A stretch of 64,000 nt of DNA, taken from Acidiphilium acidophilum. GTDB lineage: Bacteria > Pseudomonadota > Alphaproteobacteria > Acetobacterales > Acetobacteraceae. The position numbers were made by a program, and so were the translations under genes. Positions within the stretch are counted from its first letter, which is position 1; each line of letters begins with the position of its first letter. Where the stretch lies: the NCBI RefSeq assembly GCF_033842475.1, contig NZ_JAWXYB010000018.1, positions 1,781,501-1,845,500 of the forward strand, read 5' to 3'. Shown here in pieces: positions 34,959-43,920 of the stretch. A model generated the notes under the pieces. The model saw nothing but the letters and a program-made list of their open reading frames with translations. It had not been told where the DNA came from and made no database searches.

Positions 34959-36659
34959 TCAACCCATTTTGGTAAGCGCCCATTTGACCTGCTGCGGGCC
35001 ATCCGGGGTACTGGTCAACACGATCTGTTCGGCCCGGCGCGGCTCGGCCCCGCCGAAATAGATGGATTCCTCGACGCTGAGGGTCGCGCCCCCCGCGCGC
35101 AGCCGCCATCCCTGGCCGGAGGGCAGGCGCAGCAATGCCGCCTCGTTATCCTGCTGGATGCTGGCGGTCACGTTCGGATGGAGATGAAACCGCAGCGTAA
35201 ACGGCTGCGGCTCGTCCGCCTCCACGCTGTCCTCGCCGCGCAGGTCTTCCCCGCTCTCCGCAAGATACAGTCGACGGCGATGAACCGCGCCGAACAGTTT
35301 TTTCCAGCCATCGTGGCTGGCCTCAAGCCAGTGAGCGCCGTTGGCCTCCTGGCGCGTGAGTTCGACCACGGTGGGTCGGCGGCCCAGTCCCTCGGCCTTG
35401 ATTTCCGATGACGATACATCCGCGATCACCAGCGTTGAATGGGCGGCGGTGGCCCGCAGCGCGTCTCGCCAGTCGGTCGCGGAGGCAGGTGCCGCGCCGC
35501 AATTCACGATCAACCGTTCCCGCCCGACCGAAAATTCGAATGCCAGCGTACCGGCATGGGCAAACCGATCCATACCGGGCGCCGGAGGCACGCCGGCATC
35601 GACGATAATGGTGGTTTTACCAGCGGTAAGCCGATGAAACCCGGATTGCGCAAGCGAGACATTGCTCCGCCCGGTCCGGCCCGCCTGGCTGAGCACGAGA
35701 TCGATCAGATTGGGCCAGTCTTCCGACGTGCCGTTGAACAAGGCCAACCCGCCATCGGCATGACGCAGCGCGCGCAAGGCAATCGCCATGCGCTCGATCG
35801 TGCCCGGCAGCTGGGCCGGCGCTTCGGCGCGGCCCACCTGAAGCAAGGCACGGATTTCGGTCAAATCCTGCAACGCCGCCAGGTGCGCCGCAGGGCTGCG
35901 TTCACAATGGGCGCCGTCCGGGAGGATCTGGCGTTCGATTTCCGGGATTAGGAAACGCAGCGCACGCGGCAGGAAACCGGCATGCTCCGGCAGCGCGACC
36001 GAAGCCGCGATCAATCCCTTCAGAGCGGTGAAGGCGCGGCCATCACGCGCATCGATCGGCAACGATGCCGAGAGGTGACGCGCGTCATGCACCAGCCGCG
36101 CCATCAGCATTTGGCGAAAATCATCATCGGCCGAGGCCGCGAAAAAATCGTAATGACCGAGCCATGCTGCCAGCCTCGCACCGGACGTCGCCGGCGCGGT
36201 GGCGACCGCAGGGTATTGATCCCCATTGACCCAATCCGTGATCAGCGCACGGGCGCGCGAGCGGGCCGCATCGGTGCCCAAGGCCCGCAGATCGCGCAGC
36301 CAGGAAAAGCCATGGATATAGGCGAGCATCAAGGGCGATGCATCGCTGGCGTTGAATCCCCCCGGGCGCAACGGCCGGATCGCGCCGCGATATTCGATTT
36401 CTCCCTTGAGAATACGCGCACCGCGCCCGGGTTCCCCCGGCCATGGATCGCGCACCGGCAGCGCCGGCGCGTCGGGCACGCCACCACTGCGGATCGTCGC
36501 GAGCTTTGCCATCCACAGCCGCGCCCCACGCAAACTCGGTCGGCGATCGCTCACGAAAGTGACCCGAAACCGGCGGCGGGCATACAGATTGCGATGGCAA
36601 GTGACGGTGCGGGGTTTTCCCTCATCCCGCACTTGTAGCGAAGTGTGTCGCGCCTTCAC
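34959..36659 (-). CDS. Heparinase II/III family protein
   Basis: 566 residues. The N-terminal alpha/alpha-toroid part holds GFSWLRDLRALG, AWLGHYDFF and NGTSEDWPNLIDLVL; the C-terminal beta-sandwich part starts at SNVSLAQSGFHRLTAGKT with AHAGTLAFEFSVGRERLIVNCG and AAHSTLVIADVSSSEI. This alphaproteobacterial form has no signal peptide and often sits beside purH or rsmB; its substrate is unknown, possibly a uronic-acid polysaccharide of the cell itself. First gene of the heparinase-galE-GT4-creA-purH run. Confidence 0.85.
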   Translation of the reverse strand: MKARHTSLQVRDEGKPRTVTCHRNLYARRRFRVTFVSDRRPSLRGARLWMAKLATIRSGGVPDAPALPVRDPWPGEPGRGARILKGEIEYRGAIRPLRPGGFNASDASPLMLAYIHGFSWLRDLRALGTDAARSRARALITDWVNGDQYPAVATAPATSGARLAAWLGHYDFFAASADDDFRQMLMARLVHDARHLSASLPIDARDGRAFTALKGLIAASVALPEHAGFLPRALRFLIPEIERQILPDGAHCERSPAAHLAALQDLTEIRALLQVGRAEAPAQLPGTIERMAIALRALRHADGGLALFNGTSEDWPNLIDLVLSQAGRTGRSNVSLAQSGFHRLTAGKTTIIVDAGVPPAPGMDRFAHAGTLAFEFSVGRERLIVNCGAAPASATDWRDALRATAAHSTLVIADVSSSEIKAEGLGRRPTVVELTRQEANGAHWLEASHDGWKKLFGAVHRRRLYLAESGEDLRGEDSVEADEPQPFTLRFHLHPNVTASIQQDNEAALLRLPSGQGWRLRAGGATLSVEESIYFGGAEPRRAEQIVLTSTPDGPQQVKWALTKMG

Positions 36660-36694
36660 AAGCGCGGTTCATGGTTTAATTTGGAGACGCCCGC

Positions 36695-37180
36695 TTATTC
36701 CGATGGAAACGCATCGGACGGCGCCAGCGACTTGATCAGGTCGAACATGCGTTTGCGCACGGTCGGTTCCGCAATCCGGTAATAAGCCCGCACCAGTTCG
36801 AGGGTCTCGCGCTTGGTCATATGATCGTCGAGACCAACCCCGAATGGTTCCTGTGCCTCCGCAAACCCGTGGCTCCGTCCCCGCGGTCCGGACATCGGGG
36901 TCGCGTCCATGCCTTCGGGCATATCGTCGAAAAAAAAGCTGATCGGCACATCCAGCACGCGGGAAATGTCGAACAGGCGGGAGGCCCCGACCCGGTTGAC
37001 ACCGCGCTCGTATTTCTGAACCTGCTGAAAGGTGAGCCCCAGCGCATCGCCGAGCTTTTCCTGCGACATGCCCAGCAAGGTCCGCCGCAGACGGATCCGC
37101 GAGCCGACATGGACATCGATCGGGCTCGGACGACCGTCCCGTTCAGTGCGATCGCTCATTCCATTTGCCGCCATACTCAT
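36695..37180 (-). CDS. XRE family helix-turn-helix transcriptional regulator
   Basis: 161 residues. The HTH is in PIDVHVGSRIRLRRTLLG, MSQEKLGDALGLTFQQVQKY, then ERGVNRVGASRLFDISRVLD. This is the conserved alphaproteobacterial regulator normally found next to lnt and metK. The C-terminal half (LVRAYYRIAEPTVRKRMFDL) is also conserved. Start at 37180, because GGAG is 6 bases before it; ATGs at 37192 and 37159 are alternatives. Targets unknown. Confidence 0.88.
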   Translation of the reverse strand: MSMAANGMSDRTERDGRPSPIDVHVGSRIRLRRTLLGMSQEKLGDALGLTFQQVQKYERGVNRVGASRLFDISRVLDVPISFFFDDMPEGMDATPMSGPRGRSHGFAEAQEPFGVGLDDHMTKRETLELVRAYYRIAEPTVRKRMFDLIKSLAPSDAFPSE

Positions 37181-37494
37181 CACCATCTCCAAGGCAATGG
37201 ATCGTCGAACGATCCCGCACCGTTAAATCGCCGCAACTCCTCGCACCGTCACGATGCGGATCGGTCTCGATCGCCATAGCTGGAGCCATCGTCAGTCCCG
37301 AAGACCACTCCAGCGTCCAGCCTCTTACGATCCAAATCGGATGAACATCTATAATATAAGAAAATCGAAGTTTGGGCCCTGTTTCTACCGCAGATCATCA
37401 CGATTTCACCAATCGCACTATCTGCAATAGCATTGGCGCCAATTTTCCGCAAGCAAGAACAATTTTTAAGACGGTCGTGATCCCGCGCCTCTTG
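37181..37494. other. Intergenic region before the XRE regulator
   Basis: About 310 bases between lnt and the XRE gene, both leftward. An AT-rich patch at 37340-37370 could hold the regulator's promoter. No terminator, repeat or RNA structure is evident. Confidence 0.4.
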
Positions 37495-39027
37495 CTAAAG
37501 CGTTATGGAAACGATGAGGAGTATGACTGCAACCGCGACCGAATAGAACGACAGAATGCCAGCAGTCGTCAGGCCGAACTTGGCATAAGTCGTGGCGGGT
37601 AATGCAACCGGAAGTCTGTGAACCAGAATGCCTCGCCGGTCGAGACCGAGACTGGCCCGGACGGTCCCGTAGGGTCCGATCATCGCCGAAATGCCTGAAT
37701 TGGTATCGACGGCAAGCGGCAGCCCTTCCTCGACCGCGCGAAGTCGCGTCGTTGCGAAATCCTGATGCGGTCCCGTCGAATCGCCGAACCACGCATTATC
37801 GCTGATATTGAGCATCCAGGCGGGCCGGTCCTTCTTGTCGACGATTTCGCCGGAAAAAATCGATTCGTAGCAGATCAGCGGCCCGACCGGCGGAATGCCC
37901 GGCACGTGCAGGGTGCGCGGCCCCGGACCGGGCGAGAACCCCGAACCCGGCGTAATCTTGAACGGGATCCATTTCGGGGTGTACTCGCCAAACGGCACCA
38001 GCTTCCATTTGTCGTACCAGGCGACCGCCGGACCCGGACCATCGACGGCAATGAGCGAATTATAAACTTTGCCGGTCGCGCCGAACCGGAACGAACCGGC
38101 AAGAACCGGCGTAGTCCCAGCAATGCCGGCAATCGCGGCACGCGCCGCTGCGTCGGTCTGCAGCAAGGCCGGGCTCGCGGTTTCCGGCCACACCACCACT
38201 TTCGGCCCGGCCCCCGCGGCCGCCAGTGCCTCACGGGTCATGGCAAGATCCCGCTGCCAGCGCGCCTGCAAGGCGGGCTGGGTGAAACTGCCCGGCACCG
38301 CGAAATCCGGCTGGATCATCGCCACCGTCAGATCGGTATCGGCAGCCCGCCCGCCAGCAGTCCGCGCAAGGCCGAACCCCGCCCACAGCAACATGACCAC
38401 GGCACTGCCGATCCAGCCCCGCCGCCCGAGCAAGGGCAGCCCGGCGGCAATTATCGTAAGCCAGGTCAGCACGAAAATGCCGCCGTAAGCCGCCGGCTGC
38501 ATCATGATCACCCCGAGCCGTCCCGGAATCGCCCAATCCGCCCCCCAGAAATTCCACGGAAACCCGGTAAACAGAAATTGCTGGGCGAGATTGGCCATCA
38601 CCATCACGCCGGCGAACATCACCACCATCGCAGCGGCAGCGGTCAGCCGCACCGGCCGTATCCAATACACCGCAAGCGCGGGCAGCATCAGATAACACGC
38701 GGTCGCGGCAGCAAGACCCGGTGCCGCAAAGGGAATCGCCCACCAGAACTGACGGGCCATGATCAGAATCGGCTCGGTCACCCAAAACAGGCCGAGCAGG
38801 TTGAAACCAAACCCGAAGCACCAGCCGATCCAGATCGCGCGACGCCAACCCCCGGCGCGGGCAAGGCTCCGCAGCAACGCGGGCACGACGAACCACAGCA
38901 GCGGCAACAGATAGAACGGCGGCAATGCGAGGGCCGCGAGCAGCCCGAGGCCGAACGCGCGCCAGGGGTCAGTGCTCAGGCGCGCTTTCAGCGTCGCCAC
39001 CGGGCGGCGGTCAGTGGTCATCGACAT
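37495..39027 (-). CDS. lnt: Apolipoprotein N-acyltransferase
   Basis: Adds the third acyl chain to lipoproteins at the periplasmic face of the inner membrane. 510 residues: N-terminal membrane helices (LGLLAALALPPFYLLPLLWF onwards, FTGFPWNFWGADW), then the nitrilase-like domain with VVWPETASPALLQ (Glu), KWKLVPFGEYTP (Lys) and LICYESIF (Cys) as the catalytic triad, and a last helix at the C-terminus. It begins 12 bases after mtnC and may share its transcript. Confidence 0.95.
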   Translation of the reverse strand: MSMTTDRRPVATLKARLSTDPWRAFGLGLLAALALPPFYLLPLLWFVVPALLRSLARAGGWRRAIWIGWCFGFGFNLLGLFWVTEPILIMARQFWWAIPFAAPGLAAATACYLMLPALAVYWIRPVRLTAAAAMVVMFAGVMVMANLAQQFLFTGFPWNFWGADWAIPGRLGVIMMQPAAYGGIFVLTWLTIIAAGLPLLGRRGWIGSAVVMLLWAGFGLARTAGGRAADTDLTVAMIQPDFAVPGSFTQPALQARWQRDLAMTREALAAAGAGPKVVVWPETASPALLQTDAAARAAIAGIAGTTPVLAGSFRFGATGKVYNSLIAVDGPGPAVAWYDKWKLVPFGEYTPKWIPFKITPGSGFSPGPGPRTLHVPGIPPVGPLICYESIFSGEIVDKKDRPAWMLNISDNAWFGDSTGPHQDFATTRLRAVEEGLPLAVDTNSGISAMIGPYGTVRASLGLDRRGILVHRLPVALPATTYAKFGLTTAGILSFYSVAVAVILLIVSITL

Positions 39028-39039
39028 CGGGAGACTCCG

Positions 39040-39732
39040 TTATTGCGGCTCAGATAGGCCATATCGGCGCGCGACGCCGGTCAAATCCTCGTCATGAGGA
39101 TGCCCGGCCGCGGGAAGCGTCCCATCTTCAGCACGCACGAGCTGGCAGGCCATCATCCCGGCACCCGCAGCCGCATCGAGTTCGGCCCCGACATCGGAAA
39201 GAAACAGGATCTCACCAACCGGCTGCGCAAGTTGTGCGGCGATCCGGACATAACTTGCGGTCTCCCGTTTTCCGCCCACAGCCGTATCGAAAAATGCCGC
39301 GATCAGACCGGTCCGGTCTCCCTCGGCGCTGTGCGCGAACAGCAATCGCTGGGCCTGACGCGAGCCGGAAGAATAAATCGCAAGGCGGGTTCCGGCACGC
39401 TGCCACGCCGCAAGCATCGGCAAGACCTCGGGGTAGAACTGGCTCTGCAACGCGCCCTCGGCGAACCCCTCCGCCCAGATCCGCCCCTGGATGAATTTCA
39501 GCGGCGCGACCTTGGCATCCCGGTCCATCAGGGCATGAAGGGTTTCGAGCGGCGGCGCCCCCGGCGCGATCCGGCCCAGATCGGCCAGCGACGCCGCAAC
39601 CTCCGGATCGTCTGCGTGGCGCGCCAGAAATCCGCTCAACCGGGTGCGGGCGAACGGGAACAGCACATCATGCACGAAACGGATCGGCGCGATCGTGCCC
39701 TCGATATCGAGCAGAACCAGCCTGGGCGGCAC
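39040..39732 (-). CDS. mtnC: Acireductone synthase (enolase-phosphatase E1)
   Basis: HAD-superfamily enzyme of methionine salvage, converting diketo-methylthiopentyl-1-P to acireductone. The first HAD motif is LLDIEGTIAPIRFVHDVLF, with YSSGSRQAQ (motif II) and FLSDVGAELDAAAGAGMMA (motif III/IV). From the GTG at 39732 it has 230 residues, the family's usual size; a TTG overlapping the mtnD stop and an ATG at 39792 (overlapping mtnD) are alternatives. Third in the order mtnB-mtnD-mtnC. Confidence 0.9.
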   Translation of the reverse strand: MPPRLVLLDIEGTIAPIRFVHDVLFPFARTRLSGFLARHADDPEVAASLADLGRIAPGAPPLETLHALMDRDAKVAPLKFIQGRIWAEGFAEGALQSQFYPEVLPMLAAWQRAGTRLAIYSSGSRQAQRLLFAHSAEGDRTGLIAAFFDTAVGGKRETASYVRIAAQLAQPVGEILFLSDVGAELDAAAGAGMMACQLVRAEDGTLPAAGHPHDEDLTGVARRYGLSEPQ

Positions 39733-39760
39733 GATCGGCTCAGCGGTAGCGCGCTGCGCG

Positions 39761-40300
39761 TCAGGCAAGTGGAACCCGCGAGCTGATCGCATCGCCGGTG
39801 AAATGCGCGACCCAGCCCGATTGATCGGTAAAGACCCGCAGCGCCACGAAATCCGGGTGCTCCCCCGCATCGAACCAGTGCTTGACGTTCGCAGGCACCG
39901 AAATCAGATCGCCCTTCGTGCAGAGCGCATCATAGATCCGATCCGCCTTGTGCATCACGAAATGCCCGCCCCCATGAACAAAGAAACGTATCTCATCCTC
40001 GGTGTGAATATGCTCATTGCGGAACTTCTCCCGCAGCGCCCCGGCCTGCGGATGATCGGGGGTCATCTTGATCACATCGGCGGAGCCGGCCCCGGTCTCA
40101 CCCATCAACCGGTCGAGATACGGGCGATAGGCGGCCAGAATCGCCTCCGGCTCGGCAGCGGGGTCATAGGCAACCGGACTATCCCACCGCTCGAAGCGCA
40201 CACCGATGCTGGCAAGGTGCGACGCGATTTCCGCGGCATCCCGCGTGTCGAAATAAGGCGCTCCGGGGGCGTTCTCATCGAAAATCCGCAGTTCGCTCAT
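39761..40300 (-). CDS. mtnD: Acireductone dioxygenase
   Basis: Cupin oxygenase that splits acireductone to the keto acid precursor of methionine plus formate (Fe form). 179 residues. Metal ligands are His97, His99 and Glu103 in NEHIHTEDEIRFF, and His141 in NVKHWFDAG. Start at 40300, where the ATG overlaps the mtnB stop (ATGA); a frame reaching 40321 is unneeded. Confidence 0.94.
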   Translation of the reverse strand: MSELRIFDENAPGAPYFDTRDAAEIASHLASIGVRFERWDSPVAYDPAAEPEAILAAYRPYLDRLMGETGAGSADVIKMTPDHPQAGALREKFRNEHIHTEDEIRFFVHGGGHFVMHKADRIYDALCTKGDLISVPANVKHWFDAGEHPDFVALRVFTDQSGWVAHFTGDAISSRVPLA

Positions 40301-40968
40301 AGCATCCGCCTCCGTTCGCATTCGCAGGATATCAGGAATTCCAACGCCTCAAGCCGCCAGAAGCAGCGCTCGACATCCGGACCCCAGGCATAAACCCCGT
40401 GGCCACGAAGAATATACCCGATCGGCAAGGGCGTCAGCGAAGGGGCGATCCGCATCGAGAGACGCGCGATATCCTGATCATTGTCGAAAATCGGAACACG
40501 GGCGACCACCTCGTGCGTCCCGATCCCCGGAAAAGCCTTGAGGATTTCGTAGTCGCGCAGAACCAGCTCCTCGGCATCGGTAACGAGCGAAAGTGCGGTC
40601 GCCTCGACCGAATGCCCGTGCAACACCGCGCCGATCGCGGGGTCCATGCGATAGAGCTGACAATGCAACAGAGTTTCCGCACTCGGCTTTGCGGTGGGAT
40701 CAACCGCGAGTCCATCGAGCCCGACAGCAATGATATCCGCTGGCTCCAGTCGCCCTTTGTGGACACCGCTCCGGGTGATCCCAATGGTTGACCGGTCGAT
40801 CCGCGCCGAAAGGTTACCGGATGACGCTGGCACCCACCGATTCGCATCCATCCGCCCGCCGATGGCGACGAGCTCGCACGCCACCGTCGCAATATCCGCT
40901 TGAACGCGCCCCGCTTGGGCGCGATACGAGGGGCCACCTATGGGAACCGACGCGCTGGTCGCGACCAT
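40297..40968 (-). CDS. mtnB: Methylthioribulose-1-phosphate dehydratase
   Basis: Class II aldolase fold, 223 residues. The motif PASSGNLSARID, then GVHKGRLEPADIIAVG, the zinc ligands His117 and His119 (LHGHSVEA) and His190 (LRGHGVYAWG), with Glu98 nearby as base, define MtnB. GGGGA lies about 10 bases upstream. It starts 18 bases after the second tatA gene. The pathway enzymes before it (MtnK/MtnA or MtnP) are not in the window. Confidence 0.94.
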   Translation of the reverse strand: MVATSASVPIGGPSYRAQAGRVQADIATVACELVAIGGRMDANRWVPASSGNLSARIDRSTIGITRSGVHKGRLEPADIIAVGLDGLAVDPTAKPSAETLLHCQLYRMDPAIGAVLHGHSVEATALSLVTDAEELVLRDYEILKAFPGIGTHEVVARVPIFDNDQDIARLSMRIAPSLTPLPIGYILRGHGVYAWGPDVERCFWRLEALEFLISCECERRRML

Positions 40969-40986
40969 CGTCAGTCCCCTAGGCGG

Positions 40987-41262
40987 TCAGAGGCGGTTGG
41001 AATCGGCTACGTGCACCGGTTCCGGCTGCCGAACGACCGCATCGGCCGGCGGAACACCCTCGGCCACCCGGGTCTGCACCTGCGGCGGCGGTGCCACCGG
41101 GGCCGGTGCGACCTTGGTCTGATCATGATCCGAGACGTTCTGCTTGAACGCCTTGATCCCCTTGCCGAGTTCGCCCATCAGATTGCCGACGCGCGAACCG
41201 CCGAACAGGAGCGCGATCACGCCGATGACGATGATCCAGTGAATTGGTGAATCGAAACCCAT
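40987..41262 (-). CDS. tatA: Twin-arginine translocase subunit TatA/TatE
   Basis: 91 residues: one N-terminal membrane helix (WIIVIGVIALLFGG, with the FG hinge) and an amphipathic helix [18 protein letters not shown], then a long Pro/Val-rich, charged tail. Forms the size-flexible pore of the Tat export system with TatB and TatC, which are not here. TGAGGT lies about 7 bases before the ATG. Paralogous to the gene 25 bases upstream. Confidence 0.88.
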   Translation of the reverse strand: MGFDSPIHWIIVIGVIALLFGGSRVGNLMGELGKGIKAFKQNVSDHDQTKVAPAPVAPPPQVQTRVAEGVPPADAVVRQPEPVHVADSNRL

Positions 41263-41287
41263 GATGCTACCTCAGATCGTTCTGATC

Positions 41288-41512
41288 TCAGACCTTGCTG
41301 CGGTCGGAGGTCGATGTTGCATGCACCGGTGGCGGGGCGACGTGCTGCTCCAGCATCGAGGCATCTTTAGGATGCTCGTCCGCGATATTGTTCTTGAACG
41401 ATTTCATACCCTTGCCGAGTTCGCCCATCAGATTCCCGATCCGGCCCGAGCCGAACAGGATCAGCACGACCGCCAAAACGATCAGCCAATGCCAAATGCT
41501 CAAACCACCCAT
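41288..41512 (-). CDS. tatA: Twin-arginine translocase subunit TatA/TatE
   Basis: 74 residues with membrane helix [15 protein letters not shown] and amphipathic [18 protein letters not shown]. The two tandem TatA proteins are nearly the same through the amphipathic helix ([13 protein letters not shown]) and differ in the tail, so this is a duplication with tail divergence. AGGA lies about 9-12 bases upstream. First gene of a minus-strand run that continues into mtnB-mtnD-mtnC-lnt. Confidence 0.9.
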   Translation of the reverse strand: MGGLSIWHWLIVLAVVLILFGSGRIGNLMGELGKGMKSFKNNIADEHPKDASMLEQHVAPPPVHATSTSDRSKV

Positions 41513-41815
41513 GATCCCGATCCTTCCTCTGAATGGAGCCGCTCTATTGGAACATCGGGATCACGCCGACAACCCGCAATAGACGCTCGCGCAATACACC
41601 TTATTAGCCCAAACCCACCCGGACGCCAATGGCCGCAGCCGACAGACGCCATGGGGCCAGTATACGGCTCCGCCAAGGTCCGACCGCATGATCAGAATCA
41701 ATAGGGCCGCTCCCCGCCTGCCAATCCTCGGATCGAACCACCCTAGCACCGCCGCTATTGGAAACCGGTATGCGAGCGATCATATCCGGTCGACAAATCG
41801 TGATGGGAATCCAAG

Positions 41816-41968
41816 ATGCGCCTGCTGCTGATCATCATTCTGATACTTCTCGTGCTCGGCGGCGGCTTCGGCCTGCACGGCGGCATGTTCATCGGGCCGC
41901 ACGGCCTCTATTACGGCGGCGGCCTCGGCATCGTCATTGTAGTGGTGCTGGTTCTGCTGATCCTGTAG
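41816..41968 (+). CDS. Small membrane protein (DUF3309-like)
   Basis: 50 residues, two hydrophobic helices (LLLIIILILLVLGGGFGL and GIVIVVVLVLLIL) separated by a Gly/His/Tyr-rich loop (GMFIGPHGLYYGGG). The two-helix Gly-loop plan resembles DUF3309 proteins. A GGGA precedes the ATG. A strong palindrome follows 10 bases after the stop. No function known. Confidence 0.6.
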   Translation: MRLLLIIILILLVLGGGFGLHGGMFIGPHGLYYGGGLGIVIVVVLVLLIL

Positions 41969-41977
41969 CAGCCGATC

Positions 41978-42001
41978 GGGCCGGGGAGATCTCCCCGGCC
42001 C
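41978..42001. terminator. 24-base perfect palindrome, likely bidirectional terminator
   Basis: 12 bases starting GGGCCGGGGAGA are followed by their exact reverse complement. The site lies between the convergent small-membrane-protein gene (stop 41968) and the acetate transporter gene (stop 42015), where a terminator is expected. No T-run of note follows on either side, so it may act as a strong pausing hairpin. Confidence 0.6.
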
Positions 42002-42014
42002 GTCCGCGATAATA

Positions 42015-42560
42015 TCAAGCCCCGATCGGCAGGACGACCCGGCCATGGGTGGCATTGATCACATCCGCCGCCCCCAGATAGAATGCGAGCGCCGCGGTCA
42101 GAAGCCCGAAATATCCGCCGAACACCGAAAGCGAGGGCGTCGCGAGCAACGCGCCGAGCGCCAGCAGCACGAAGGTGATGGTCAAGGCCGCGAAAATAAG
42201 TTGCAGCGCCCGGTTTAGCGCGAACGTGCCGATGAACATGGCGAAGGTAAAAAATCCCCACATCAGCAGGTACCAGCCCACCATCGCCGCCGGCACGCCC
42301 TTGGCGAAAAACTCGACGAACAAGGCAAAACTCCACCAGAACGCGCCATAGGAGCAGAACGCGACGAAACCGAACGTATTGCCGGTCGCCATCTCCATCA
42401 AACCGGCAATAAATTGCGCGGTGCCGCCATAGGCGAACGCCATCGCGAGCACCATGCCCATGCCTGCGGCGGGCAGCAATCCCGCATTGATCATCGAAAG
42501 CAGCCATGTCGTCAGGGCAAAACCGAACAGCCCGAGCGGGGCGGGATTGGCGAGTTTCAT
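42015..42560 (-). CDS. Acetate uptake transporter (GPR1/FUN34/SatP family)
   Basis: 181 residues from MKLANPAPLGL, the family's N-terminal NPAPLGL motif, then six helices including FAYGGTAQFIAGLMEMATGN and FCSYGAFWWSF. Moves acetate or related short acids (or acts as an anion channel) in symport with protons. GGAGG lies 6 bases before the ATG; an earlier frame to 42614 adds no conserved sequence. Confidence 0.92.
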   Translation of the reverse strand: MKLANPAPLGLFGFALTTWLLSMINAGLLPAAGMGMVLAMAFAYGGTAQFIAGLMEMATGNTFGFVAFCSYGAFWWSFALFVEFFAKGVPAAMVGWYLLMWGFFTFAMFIGTFALNRALQLIFAALTITFVLLALGALLATPSLSVFGGYFGLLTAALAFYLGAADVINATHGRVVLPIGA

Positions 42561-42725
42561 GTTTCCTCCGAAATTTATTTGATGCCCGATCGCAATCCGG
42601 ACGCCGCAGCACAATCGCCCCGACTTTCGGTTCGCTTAAATAGTTTTTAACTTATTTCGAACGCCGGGCAAAGGGCCGAGTCCGGGCACGATTTCGGCCA
42701 CGGGATGCCGGCAATCACGCCGCGA

Positions 42726-43355
42726 TCAGGAGTGGCCGCCAAACCCCAAAAATCCGGCCGAGGGGTCCGGAACTCCCGGACTTCCCGCGATCGGCGCCGC
42801 TACCGCCCGAGCCGGCGACTGACGAAGCTGAGTCTCCCGGCTGCTGAACACGATCGGCGCGTGAGCAGCAGACCGGGTGTGGCCAACCGCCGATGCCGTA
42901 ACCGATTGCGGAGCGGCGCGCTGACCCGGCCCCTCTTCGGCACGAACCGAAAGCAACATGAACGTGATGTTGTTACGATTGAGTTCGACGGCGAGTTCGA
43001 TCGGGGTCTCGTCCAGCGCGTTGCGCGCATCGAGATTGGCACCACGGCTGACTGCGGCCCGCGCCTGATTGTAATCGCCATGATTGATCGCAGAAAACAA
43101 CAGCTTGGTCGGGTCCTCATTCAACGTCGTCACGGGACCCGCCGAAATATTGCCAACGCCGGAAGCACCCGGCAGCGCCGGCGGTGCGACTTCCTGCTTC
43201 TCCTGCGGCGGATGCAGCCCCTGCCCGCCCATCGGTCCGCCCGCGCCCATCGGGCTGCCGGCTCCGGGCCCTGCCATCTGCGCCTCGGCAATCGGGAATG
43301 ACGCCGCCGCGACGGCGACCAGCGCAGCAATTGAAAGAATATATCTGGCGTGCAT
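42726..43355 (-). CDS. Exported ankyrin-repeat protein
   Basis: 209 residues. Signal peptide (ILSIAALVAVAAASFPIAEA), a Gly/Pro-rich linker (GPGAGSPMGAGGPMGGQG), then one and a half ankyrin repeats around LLFSAINHGDYNQARAAVSR and GANLDARNALDETPIELAVE. The last 70 residues are low-complexity Ala/Pro/Ser. AGGA is about 8 bases before the ATG at 43355; an ATG three codons earlier is possible. Probably a periplasmic adaptor; partner unknown. Confidence 0.75.
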   Translation of the reverse strand: MHARYILSIAALVAVAAASFPIAEAQMAGPGAGSPMGAGGPMGGQGLHPPQEKQEVAPPALPGASGVGNISAGPVTTLNEDPTKLLFSAINHGDYNQARAAVSRGANLDARNALDETPIELAVELNRNNITFMLLSVRAEEGPGQRAAPQSVTASAVGHTRSAAHAPIVFSSRETQLRQSPARAVAAPIAGSPGVPDPSAGFLGFGGHS

Positions 43356-43393
43356 GATGCTCATCCTGGAACGACGGCGCGCATCCTACCCGA

Positions 43394-43911
43394 TTAACGG
43401 TTGAGCCACCAGAACCCAACCGTGAGATACGAGGCAAACAGGCTCCATGCCAGATACGGCATGAGCAAAAGCCCCGCGATCCGGTCGATCCGGCGGAACG
43501 CCAGAATCGTCGCCGCCACCAGCCCATCGAGCACGAGAATGACACCAATCGCGATCGCGGGCCGATGAAGTCCGAAAAACAATGGAGCCCACAGGGCATT
43601 CACCGCCAGTTGCCACCCCCACAGCGTCAAGGCGCGGCGGTGATCGCCGAGCACATCGCCGCATCGCCAGATCCGCCACGCCGCAACCGCCATACCGATA
43701 TACAAAATCGTCCACACCGGCCCGAACACACCGTTCGGCGGCGTCAACGGCGGATGCGGCAGAAGATCGTACCAGCTCTTGATATTCGGGATCGTCGCAA
43801 TCCCCTCGACCGTGCCGACCAGCAGCGTCAGGCCAAGAAATCCCGCCAGCGCCCAGATCTGGGCACCCTGAGTCCGGTTCTGCTCGGGGCGTTCGGGATG
43901 GCGGAAGACAC
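43394..43911 (-). pseudogene. TspO/MBR family protein, N-terminal frame disrupted
   Basis: A TspO-type membrane protein of about 170 residues in frame from 43924 to 43394. Helix one is IWALAGFLGLTLLVGTVEGI, followed by the family motif WYDLLPHPPLTPPN and later helices. In this frame no ATG, GTG or TTG precedes helix one; the first in-frame start (TTG at 43747) would delete that helix. One base out of frame, a GTG at 43911 has a strong AAGGAG just upstream and codes MSSAIPNAPS then stops soon. I infer a single-base indel in the first codons (or a sequencing error). The remaining helices are intact. Confidence 0.6.
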
Positions 43912-43914
43912 AGG

Positions 43915-43920
43915 CTCCTT
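43915..43920 (-). promoter_or_regulatory. Strong ribosome site before the disrupted tspO
   Basis: AAGGAG on the minus strand, three bases from the GTG at 43911. It marks the intended start of the tspO gene and is the reason to suspect a frameshift rather than an unusual start codon. Confidence 0.7.

Noticed and set aside
37765-39057. 430-codon plus-strand frame over lnt
   Set aside because: Antisense to lnt, whose catalytic triad is intact.
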